This document shows positions 55,176 to 61,529 of a stretch of DNA of 61,529 nt, one piece after another (the first letter of the stretch is position 1; each line of letters opens with the position of its first letter). The DNA lies in assembly GCA_027021365.1 (NCBI GenBank), contig JALUUM010000013.1:1-61529 (forward strand). Direction: 5' to 3'. This stretch comes from Spirochaetales bacterium. GTDB taxonomy: Bacteria; Spirochaetota; Spirochaetia; SZUA-6. The position numbers and the translations under genes are program-made. The notes beneath the pieces were generated by a model. It saw only the letters and a list, made by a program, of their open reading frames with translations, was not told where the DNA came from and made no database searches.

Positions 55176-55205
55176 ATATCCCCGGGATGGAAAGCCCGGG
55201 GATAT
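55176..55205 (+). promoter_or_regulatory. Perfect stem-loop between binding protein and permease genes
   Basis: Eleven-base arms ATATCCCCGGG / CCCGGGGATAT enclose an 8-base loop, 53 bases after the binding-protein stop. No T-run follows. It is a typical message-stabilising or attenuating element that leaves the binding protein in excess over the permeases. Confidence 0.65.
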
Positions 55206-55237
55206 ATGTCACATAAAATATGGAGGTAAATACAAAT

Positions 55238-56131
55238 ATGACAAAAATAACTAAAAGGCCGGGACTACTTAGGAAAAGGATGACACCGTATTTGTACCTC
55301 CTGCCTTTCCTTGCATTTTACTTTATACTACAGCTCTATCCCCTTATACAAAATTTTTATGTGAGTCTTACTGAGTGGGATATGATGAACCCACAAAAAC
55401 CCTTTGTAGGTTTATCAAATTATAAGACTCTTTTTTTCAAAGACTATCTTTTTTGGGGAAGCGTAGGAGCAACTTTACATTATATATTCTTGAATGTTCC
55501 CCTAAAGATAATAATTGGTCTAGCTCTGGCAATACTATTAAACTTAAACCTGAAGGGCAAAATATTCCACCGTATTGCAATTTTTATACCTTTTGTCCTA
55601 AATACAGCCGTTGTGGGACTTCTTTTCAGGTGGATTCTTGATCCGCAGTTTGGTATGTTCAATTATTATCTTGAAAAAGTTGGGCTTGCCCCACAGAAGT
55701 GGCTTCTGGAACCAAAATGGACAATGGAGATAGTTGTTCTTGTAACAATCTGGTGGAGTATTGCTTTTAACACGATAGTGTATCTGGCCGGTCTGCAGGG
55801 CATCCCCGAGGAGCTTTACGATGCTGGAAAGATAGACGGTTGTAATGCCTGGCAGCGTTTTCTACATATTACACTGCCTTCATTAAAGAATACTACTATG
55901 TTTGTAGTCATCATGCAGGTAATCGGATCTTTTCAGGCTTTCGGAAATATCTACATGTTAACAGGAGGTGGTCCACTTAATTCAACAAGAGTCATGATGT
56001 TACATCTATATCAAGTAGGTTTTTACTATTTCAAGATGGGCCAGGCTGCAGCAATATCAGTAATAATTTTTATTATAGTTTTGATTTTAACAATAATTAT
56101 GTTGAGATTGTTCAGGGAAGAAACAGCATAA
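55238..56131 (+). CDS. CUT1 sugar ABC permease 1 (MalF/AraP-like)
   Basis: This inner-membrane protein of about 297 residues starts at ATG 55238, with GGAGG 9 bases upstream. The membrane segment PYLYLLPFLAFYFILQLYPLI, FVGLSNYKTLFF, and the EAA loop PEELYDAGKIDGCNAWQRFLHITLPSLK are typical of CUT1 permeases. It is followed after 24 bases by its partner. As with other CUT1 systems, no ATPase is encoded nearby. Confidence 0.92.
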   Translation: MTKITKRPGLLRKRMTPYLYLLPFLAFYFILQLYPLIQNFYVSLTEWDMMNPQKPFVGLSNYKTLFFKDYLFWGSVGATLHYIFLNVPLKIIIGLALAILLNLNLKGKIFHRIAIFIPFVLNTAVVGLLFRWILDPQFGMFNYYLEKVGLAPQKWLLEPKWTMEIVVLVTIWWSIAFNTIVYLAGLQGIPEELYDAGKIDGCNAWQRFLHITLPSLKNTTMFVVIMQVIGSFQAFGNIYMLTGGGPLNSTRVMMLHLYQVGFYYFKMGQAAAISVIIFIIVLILTIIMLRLFREETA

Positions 56132-56155
56132 TTAAAAATTAGGAAAGGAGTCTTT

Positions 56156-57010
56156 ATGTCTGGAAAAATATGGGAAACGAGGAATTTACATAGGTTGTTA
56201 TTGTGGATACTTGTAACTGTAATTGCAATACTTTTCTTGCTTCCGGTAGTATGGATGATTTTATCATCGATAACTCCAAATGAGGATGTAATTAAATATC
56301 CTCCGAAATGGATACCTGAGCGACCAACACTAATGAACTATATAGATGTTTTTACAACAACCGAAACAACGACAGTCGGTCGTGCACTTGTAAACAGTAC
56401 AATTGTTACCATACCCTCGGTCATTTTAACTCTGCTTGTATCTTCCTTTGCAGCTTATCCCCTTGCAAGAATGAGATTCAAAGGAAAAAAATTCCTTTTA
56501 CTACTAATTCTAATGGGAATGATGATTCCTTTGCAGGTTTCCTTTATATCGCTATTTTTGATATTTAATTCTCTAAACTGGTTAAATAGTTACCAGGCTC
56601 TTATTCTGCCAGCAGTTATAAGTCCTTTTGGGGTATTTCTGTTACGCCAGTTCTTTCTATCAATCCCGGGTGAACTTGAAGATAGTGCCAGAATCGACGG
56701 ATGCAGCCGGATGCGTATACTTTTTTCTATCATTTTACCTTTATCGGTGCCAGCACTGTCTTCTCTGGCAATATTTGTTTTTCTGGGAACATGGAATAGT
56801 TTTCTGTGGCCTTTAATAGTTATGAGCGATCCAAATATGATGACTATTCCTGTAATATTAAGCTATTATTTGTATACATTATCTGGCTTAAGAGAATGGG
56901 GGAGCATAATGGCAGTAGCCGTTGTGGCAAGTTTGCCGACTATTTTAGTATTTATCTCCTTTCAGCGCTATTTCGTCCAGGGGGTAGCTACATCAGGACT
57001 AAAGTATTGA
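56156..57010 (+). CDS. CUT1 sugar ABC permease 2 (MalG/AraQ-like)
   Basis: This 284-residue partner permease has six membrane segments. AAYPLARMRFKGKKFLLLLILMGMMIPLQVSFISLFLIF and the EAA loop PGELEDSARIDGCSRMRILFSIILPLSVP are diagnostic of the MalG group. AGGAAAGGAG lies just ahead of the ATG. It forms the channel with the 55238 gene product, for the sugar bound by the 53803 protein. Confidence 0.92.
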   Translation: MSGKIWETRNLHRLLLWILVTVIAILFLLPVVWMILSSITPNEDVIKYPPKWIPERPTLMNYIDVFTTTETTTVGRALVNSTIVTIPSVILTLLVSSFAAYPLARMRFKGKKFLLLLILMGMMIPLQVSFISLFLIFNSLNWLNSYQALILPAVISPFGVFLLRQFFLSIPGELEDSARIDGCSRMRILFSIILPLSVPALSSLAIFVFLGTWNSFLWPLIVMSDPNMMTIPVILSYYLYTLSGLREWGSIMAVAVVASLPTILVFISFQRYFVQGVATSGLKY

Positions 57011-57068
57011 ATATGATTAATCGAATCAGAAAGTTCAAAAAAATAGCAATATGGGAGGTAGAAGAACA

Positions 57069-57944
57069 GTGAGAATATCGATAAGAGAAGATATTACGGG
57101 TAATGATCTTGACAAATTGTTTGGGTTATGTGAAGGCCTTGGAGTAAAAGATGTGTTGATATTATTGGGTGAAACAGAAGATGATGAACTGTATGATAAT
57201 GAAAAATACCGGGTTTGTGAAAAAAGTTTTAAGGAGAGAGTAAAAGCACTAAATAGCGGAGGGCTTAACGTCTCTGCTGTTCAATTTCCACTGTCATCCT
57301 CCGAGGTTTTTCTGGGGGAAGCACCGGATGAATTAGATGGTATGTGTGAAAGTATTCGAATTATAGCAGACGCGGGGATAAAGACAGCTTGTATTCATCC
57401 CTGGCCTGAAACAACAGGGAATAGGACAGAAGATGAAAGGCGATGGAACAAATTTATACAAGTTTACAGCCGTGTTATTAAAACAGCAGAAAATAATAGC
57501 CTAAATGTGGCTACACACGGACATAGAATAAGAAAATACCTGCTTAATTCCTGTGAGGAATACAAAAGGCTTTTTAATGCATTGCCATCGCCTGTAAGTG
57601 GTTTTACTTTTTGTATGGGATGTTTGTACTATATAGGTGATGATCTAAAGAAGTGTATAGAAGAGTTAGCAAACAGAATATTCCTTGTGCATGTAAGAGA
57701 TCTTATTAAGAAAAATATTGGTACACAAATAAAAGAGGTTGCTCTGGGTGAGGGAGAGGTAGATATTGCAGGTGCAATAGAAACATTGAATAAGGTTGGA
57801 TATGATGGATTACTTTTTGTGGAACATATACCGTCAATTCCCTGGGAAGGTTACAGAGACCTGCTTGCTCATGTCCAGGCAATTGGATATATAAAAGCTC
57901 TTCTTAATAAAAATAAGAATGAAGGGACTTTTAAGGAAAATTAG
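57069..57944 (+). CDS. UxuA-like TIM-barrel protein (sugar isomerase/epimerase type), first copy
   Basis: This protein of about 291 residues begins at GTG 57069, with GGAGG 10 bases upstream. The resulting MRISIREDITGNDLDKLF lines up with the start of the paralogue at 61074. SGFTFCMGCLYYIGDDLKKCIEEL and NRIFLVHVRDL recall the metal-site region of mannonate dehydratase (UxuA: a Cys-x-Gly stretch and a His before Arg-Asn/Asp), and LNVATHGHR supplies further His residues. A C-terminal LLFVEHIPSIPWEG follows. Dehydration of an aldonate or isomerisation of a sugar are the likely chemistries. It ends the plus-strand sugar operon before the aldo/keto reductase. Confidence 0.8.
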   Translation: MRISIREDITGNDLDKLFGLCEGLGVKDVLILLGETEDDELYDNEKYRVCEKSFKERVKALNSGGLNVSAVQFPLSSSEVFLGEAPDELDGMCESIRIIADAGIKTACIHPWPETTGNRTEDERRWNKFIQVYSRVIKTAENNSLNVATHGHRIRKYLLNSCEEYKRLFNALPSPVSGFTFCMGCLYYIGDDLKKCIEELANRIFLVHVRDLIKKNIGTQIKEVALGEGEVDIAGAIETLNKVGYDGLLFVEHIPSIPWEGYRDLLAHVQAIGYIKALLNKNKNEGTFKEN

Positions 57945-58006
57945 ATTTACTGGTCAACAATACGGTAAAGTTGAATATGGGCAGTTTTTAAGAAGGGAAG
58001 GTACGA

Positions 58007-58942
58007 ATGTTAAGTAATTATAAGCTTGAAACAACGAAATTAGGCAAAACAGAGCTTACGGTAACTCGTTTCGGAGCGGGGGGACATTTTACAAATGGTC
58101 CTGTAGCCCATGACGATATCCCAAGACGAGTAGCTGAACTTAATCATTTACTTGATCTGGGTGTAACCTATTTTGATGTTCAATGGGAACCAGAAGAAAT
58201 TGCAACAGCAGAAATTATGAAAACGCGAAAAGATGAGTTTTCTGTTGCCTGGCCACTTCATGGTGTTACAAAACTTGGTGGAGAGATTACAGAAAAGTAT
58301 ATTCTTGACTATTGCAATGAACACAGATTGCGTTTTGGTATTCAACATGTTGATATTTTACTTTGGGTGGCTCTGGAGCTTTATGAGAATACAAAAGAAA
58401 AAGTAATGGATGTGGTTTGTTCAGCTTTCAATACCTTGAAGTCACAAGGTTTTTGTGATTATCTGGGATTCTCCTGTCATAAATCTCCTGAAATGGCTAA
58501 ATACGCTATTACTGAAACGGATGCCTTTGATGTAATGATGGTGCCATATTGTGCACTACATCCCGCAGCCGGCAGAGGTCTCTTAGAGCTTGCAAAAGAG
58601 AAAGGGATAGGAACAGTTGGCATGAAACCCTTTGGTGGTGGTGATGGCTTTTTCAATGCTGTTTGGTCAGGAAAGGTTAAGCATCCTGATGTTAAAGAGT
58701 GGTTCCATAGTGAGCGTACATATGAGGCTGCAATAAGGTGGGTAATGATGGATAAAAATCTGGACTGTACTGTTCCTGCTGCACACTCCATAGAACAGAT
58801 AGATCAGCTTTTCAATGCCATACAAAAACCATTCAGTGATGAAGATAAAGATATCTTGTTCAGGATGAAAAATGTTATGAATGAAACTGATATGGAATTA
58901 CAGATGAAAGGTCCTGCAGGCAAACCTGGCAACTGGGACTGA
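58007..58942 (+). CDS. Aldo/keto reductase-fold protein with altered active site
   Basis: This 311-residue protein has the AKR barrel: TTKLGKTELTVTRFGAGG at the start, a conserved Asp in GVTYFDVQW, SQGFCDYLGFSCHKSPEMA, and the cofactor-side GTVGMKPFGGGDGFF and CTVPAAHSIEQI. The Tyr that normally follows the Asp is missing (WEPEEIA), the Lys strand reads SVAWPLHG instead of a Thr-Lys ending, and the His position in the VDILL strand is Trp. Cofactor binding may remain while normal carbonyl reduction may not. AAGGGAAGG precedes the ATG. Confidence 0.82.
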   Translation: MLSNYKLETTKLGKTELTVTRFGAGGHFTNGPVAHDDIPRRVAELNHLLDLGVTYFDVQWEPEEIATAEIMKTRKDEFSVAWPLHGVTKLGGEITEKYILDYCNEHRLRFGIQHVDILLWVALELYENTKEKVMDVVCSAFNTLKSQGFCDYLGFSCHKSPEMAKYAITETDAFDVMMVPYCALHPAAGRGLLELAKEKGIGTVGMKPFGGGDGFFNAVWSGKVKHPDVKEWFHSERTYEAAIRWVMMDKNLDCTVPAAHSIEQIDQLFNAIQKPFSDEDKDILFRMKNVMNETDMELQMKGPAGKPGNWD

Positions 58943-58991
58943 AATGAACAAAGATTAGGAAAGGATTGTCAGTTAGGCTAAAATCTACTTA

Positions 58992-59023
58992 AATAATTAA
59001 AAATTATTCTTTTTCTTTTTTTG
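58992..59023 (+). terminator. Terminator of the plus-strand sugar operon
   Basis: AATAATT (58992-58998) and AATTATT (59002-59008) form a 7-base A+T stem with a 3-base loop, followed by CTTTTTCTTTTTTT. It lies 50 bases after the aldo/keto reductase stop and runs into the last codons of the convergent SDR gene. Confidence 0.55.
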
Positions 59024-59807
59024 GAATATCTAAGCCAACACGCCCACCATCGACACATAGGCATGTGCCTGTCACATATGAAGCGTCATCGCTTCCCAGA
59101 AAAGCAATGGCTGCGGCAATCTCTTCCGGTCTGGCAAGACGCCTCATAAGACAATAATCGGTATCCATTTCTAGAAGTTCCTTTTTTCGTTTTTCCGGAT
59201 TTTCTGATCTCATGAAGTGCAATTCGGTTACTACCCAGCCCGGAGCAATTGCATTTACCCTTATTCCATAATTTGCAAATTCACATGCCATTGATTTACT
59301 TGCCTGAATGATACCGGCCTTTGCAGCATCATAAATCCAAACTCCCCGGCGTCCCCTTAATCCGCCTTCTGAGGAGACATTTACAATGTTACCTTTACTT
59401 CGTTTTAATAATGGTAAAAGCACATGAGTTACAAGCCCACAAGCACGAAGGTGAATATTAATGATTGGTTCAAAGGCAAAAAGAAAATCCTGTTCTACTA
59501 ATCCTCCGCTGGAAGGGATTCCAGCACAGTTAACAAGTAAATCTAATTGATCAATTCGATCTGCCACTTGGTTTCCCATACGCTTTATAGCTTCCACATC
59601 AGCAAGATCACATTCGATAAAAAAGCCATTTGCTCCTTCTTCTTTCGCTTTTTGAATTTCTCGTTGAGCTCCTTTACCATCCTTATCAACAATAATTATT
59701 GTTTGTAACCCTTCAGCAACGAGCCTGTGCACTGTTGCACGTCCTAAACCTGCTGCGCCACCAGTAACAAGAGCGCTTTTACCTTTGAATCTTTTGCATT
59801 TATCCAT
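59004..59807 (-). CDS. Short-chain dehydrogenase/reductase
   Basis: This 267-residue classical SDR has the cofactor motif ALVTGGAAGLGRA (about 12-24), a DLAD acid-base loop and LVNCAGIP. Catalytic Ser is in NVSSEGG, and Tyr and Lys in WIYDAAKAG: Tyr-x-x-x-Lys is Y-D-A-A-K. The C-terminal SYVTGTCLCVDGGRVG is typical. AAGGAGAT precedes the ATG. It is the last gene of a minus-strand operon with a cupin and a UxuA-like protein. Together with the latter it may form an aldonate/uronate oxidation-reduction step. Confidence 0.92.
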   Translation of the reverse strand: MDKCKRFKGKSALVTGGAAGLGRATVHRLVAEGLQTIIIVDKDGKGAQREIQKAKEEGANGFFIECDLADVEAIKRMGNQVADRIDQLDLLVNCAGIPSSGGLVEQDFLFAFEPIINIHLRACGLVTHVLLPLLKRSKGNIVNVSSEGGLRGRRGVWIYDAAKAGIIQASKSMACEFANYGIRVNAIAPGWVVTELHFMRSENPEKRKKELLEMDTDYCLMRRLARPEEIAAAIAFLGSDDASYVTGTCLCVDGGRVGLDIPKKEKE

Positions 59808-59854
59808 TTTTTATCTCCTTAATCAATATAGAAAATTAACATACAGTAATGATT

Positions 59855-60193
59855 CTACTTTGCATAAACTTCCATAACTTTCATTTGATCTTTTTCTGTG
59901 TTTCTTATTGAATGTTTAATTTCAGGAGGTATGAATATTATACTTCCGGCTTGTACCGATGCCCTACGCCCTGCAATTGAAACTTCTCCTTTACCTGAAA
60001 TTACATATTGAAACTCCTCTTTATCTGGGTGACTATGTTCCGGTATTGATCCGCTTTCTGATAACAGAAGTAACTGAAAACTTGCATGTTCAGGAGTTAT
60101 TCCATCGTTAAACTTACCGAGCAAAGCTCCTGCAGATACCTCTTTGAATTGAAGATTATCAGTGCAGGTTATAAACTTATTTAAATCAATCAT
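59855..60193 (-). CDS. Small cupin protein
   Basis: This 112-residue single-domain cupin has the two motifs: SIPEHSHPDKEEFQYVISGKGEVSIAG (His, His, Glu metal ligands) and GSIIFIPPEIKHSIRN (last His). CGGAGGTAAA precedes the ATG. Such proteins are isomerases, lyases or sugar-sensing domains. Here it stands between the UxuA-like and SDR genes and may open or isomerise their sugar substrate. Confidence 0.9.
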   Translation of the reverse strand: MIDLNKFITCTDNLQFKEVSAGALLGKFNDGITPEHASFQLLLLSESGSIPEHSHPDKEEFQYVISGKGEVSIAGRRASVQAGSIIFIPPEIKHSIRNTEKDQMKVMEVYAK

Positions 60194-60237
60194 CTGCTTT
60201 ACCTCCGTTTTAATTATTACTAAATACGCTAAGTATG

Positions 60238-61074
60238 TTATTTGTCCTTTAATAATGCTTTTATAAAACCTATTGCTTGAACCTGGGCTAACAATTCATT
60301 ATTCCCTTCCCATGGTATTTGGGGTATATGTTCGACAAATAAAAGACCATTATAATTGATATTTTTCAGTGCTTTTATACCTTCTATGATATTAACTTCT
60401 CCTTCTCCCAACGGAACTTCTTCGATTTCTTCATTAACGTTCTTTTTTACTAGGTCTCTTACATGCACTAAGAATATTCTGTCTTTTAATTCCATGATAC
60501 ATCTTTTAAAACTATCACCAGTGTAGTAAAGGCAACCCATACAGAAGGTAAAGCCATTTGAAAGAGATGGTAAAGCTTTAAAAAGATTTTTGTAGCTATT
60601 ACAGTCAGCTAAAAGGTACTTCTGCAGTCGATGTCCGTGAGTAGCTAAACGCAATCCACTGTCTTCTGCAGTGTTAACGAGATGACTATATGTCTGTATG
60701 AATCTATCCCATTGTTTTTTGTCTCTCTCTGGATTACCGGAGGCTTCGGGCCAAGGAAAGATAACAGCAGTTTTAATGCCAAGATCTGCCAAAATACGGA
60801 TATTAGTGCATAATGCTTTTATTTCATCCGAAGTTTCATCTAGAAATATCCTTGAAGGCAGAAGAGGAAATTGCACCACTGAAACATTAAGCCCTCCGTT
60901 TTTTAGTATACGTATTTTCTTATTAAGCAAATTTTCAGAAAGTATATTATTTTCTAAATCATAAAGTTCCTGATTTAAAAATAATACCAACTCGTTGATA
61001 TTGAGTCCTTCGCATAATCTAAATAACTTTTCGTAATCTTTTCCCGCAATATCAGCACTAACTGAAATATTCAT
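60238..61074 (-). CDS. UxuA-like TIM-barrel protein, second copy
   Basis: This 278-residue paralogue of the 57069 protein keeps the same blocks: KNGGLNVSVVQFPLLPSRIFL, TAVIFPWPEASGN, LRLATHGHRLQKYLL, GFTFCMGCLYYTGD, DRIFLVHVRDLVKKN and LLFVEHIPQIPWEG. CAAGGAGATC lies ahead of the ATG. It is the first gene of the three-gene minus-strand operon behind a GGTA-repeat promoter. The two copies probably act on related but different sugars, or on the same sugar in two linked operons. Confidence 0.82.
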   Translation of the reverse strand: MNISVSADIAGKDYEKLFRLCEGLNINELVLFLNQELYDLENNILSENLLNKKIRILKNGGLNVSVVQFPLLPSRIFLDETSDEIKALCTNIRILADLGIKTAVIFPWPEASGNPERDKKQWDRFIQTYSHLVNTAEDSGLRLATHGHRLQKYLLADCNSYKNLFKALPSLSNGFTFCMGCLYYTGDSFKRCIMELKDRIFLVHVRDLVKKNVNEEIEEVPLGEGEVNIIEGIKALKNINYNGLLFVEHIPQIPWEGNNELLAQVQAIGFIKALLKDK

Positions 61075-61105
61075 TCTTGATCTCCTTGTTCGATAGATTA
61101 ATTAT

Positions 61106-61134
61106 CTTATACCATTATTATACCTTTTGTTCAA
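61106..61134 (-). promoter_or_regulatory. Promoter of the UxuA-like/cupin/SDR operon with GGTA repeat
   Basis: On the minus strand TTGAAC (61134-61129), 17 bases and TATAAG (61111-61106) form the promoter. The spacer holds GGTATAATAATGGTATA, with GGTA copies 11 bases apart and the second at the -10, the same layout as the two arabinofuranosidase promoters. The rest of the gap to 61421 is A+T-rich with an 8-base inverted repeat (61359-61366 / 61375-61382) and no gene. Confidence 0.65.
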
Positions 61135-61421
61135 TATTACATTAGTGGTAAATGTTAGTTTTATATTTTTTTTTTGATCTCAGAAGTTAGATATTTACTT
61201 TTTCTTGTTGTTTTCTATCGTATCATTGCTGATTAAAATCTAAATGGATGAACATGTCATTTTATAGGAGACTTATATGGAATTATCTTAGAATCTTAAA
61301 ATGTTATGTAAAAACAGAAAGTTAACAACTTTTTAATTACATTTACAATTCAAGTGCCGGTTTTAAAAATAAAATTAAAACCAATTACATAATAATAGAA
61401 AAATTATCATAGCTGTCCAAA

Positions 61422-61529
61422 TTAGAAAAAGTCAAGTTCAGGCTGAATGATCTTTGGTGGTGAATTAGAAGAAGCGTGGAAAGGTTCATTAAGCCAATCC
61501 CATATATCTCTTCTGGAAAAAAGGTTTGT
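61422..61529 (-). CDS. C-terminal end of an unidentified gene at the right edge
   Basis: The minus strand is open from the window edge for 35 codons to a TAA, reading FSRRDIWDWLNEPFH, then a Pro/Ser-rich stretch and PELDFF. I do not recognise the family. The proline-rich tail is compatible with a transposase end or an AraC-type or helicase-like protein, but nothing visible decides this, and it could also be chance. Confidence 0.3.
   Translation of the reverse strand, partial: TNLFSRRDIWDWLNEPFHASSNSPPKIIQPELDFF

Noticed and set aside
61359..61382. GGTTTTAA/TTAAAACC hairpin as terminator of the right-edge gene
   Set aside because: The stem is purely A+T apart from two pairs and no T-run follows on the minus strand.

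Overview
The window looks like chromosomal DNA of an anaerobic, saccharolytic spirochaete. The best clue is the start of all four transport binding proteins: a signal peptide followed by A-G-G-[KQ]-[QE]-E-K or A-K-G-T-Q-E-K with no lipobox cysteine, a start I associate with Spirochaeta, Treponema and Sphaerochaeta. Tungsten and molybdenum aldehyde oxidoreductases, several ferredoxin domains and the absence of respiratory genes fit an anaerobe. No tRNA, rRNA or CRISPR array was seen. By eye the DNA is richer in G+C up to about 33.47 kb and clearly more A+T-rich after it.

Region 1 (1-17710, all +) is a nucleoside or nucleobase module. It holds a truncated amidohydrolase, a PnrA/Nup-type ABC importer (binding protein, double ATPase, two permeases), an SsnA/ATZ-type amidohydrolase, a tungsten aldehyde:ferredoxin oxidoreductase with a polyferredoxin, a PreA-like flavoprotein, transketolase, a GntR/FadR regulator, a 2-hydroxyacid dehydrogenase, an M20 hydrolase and a molybdenum hydroxylase of the Mop/XdhD layout.

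Region 2 (17875-27772) is the most unusual part. An Fbp-type importer has one binding protein, one ATPase and two paralogous double permeases. The second permease continues into a PAS-like domain and a LytS-type histidine kinase in one 901-residue chain. A LytTR response regulator follows, with a DUF1858/DUF2249-type gene antisense between kinase and regulator. Next comes a transcription factor made of a GntR helix-turn-helix joined to a TAXI/TRAP solute-receptor domain. Solute-binding folds and transport parts appear to have been reused for signalling twice within 6 kb.

Region 3 (27769-33478, +) runs on from region 2: glycerophosphodiesterase, an LplABC-type sugar importer, a TIM-barrel isomerase and a second glycerophosphodiesterase.

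Region 4 (33464-51234) is for arabinose and arabinan. An araB-araD-araA-araM operon on the minus strand reads from a strong promoter next to a 40-base palindrome, with an ArsR-type regulator upstream. An AraR-like GntR/LacI regulator is divergent from an intracellular GH51 arabinofuranosidase, which leads a run of an amidohydrolase, a Gfo/Idh/MocA oxidoreductase, a split Tm-1-like pair, an MFS carrier and a small exported protein. An isochorismatase-like hydrolase and a Crp/Fnr regulator close the region. An IS1380 transposase remnant lies between the two regulators of the ara genes.

Region 5 (51583-61529) holds a secreted GH51 arabinofuranosidase, a CUT1 sugar importer, a UxuA-like TIM-barrel protein and a catalytically odd aldo/keto reductase on the plus strand. 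They face a minus-strand operon of a paralogous UxuA-like protein, a cupin and a short-chain dehydrogenase. Four promoter regions in regions 4 and 5 share an 11-base-phased GGTA direct repeat, which suggests one regulon linking extracellular arabinan attack, uptake and intracellular catabolism.
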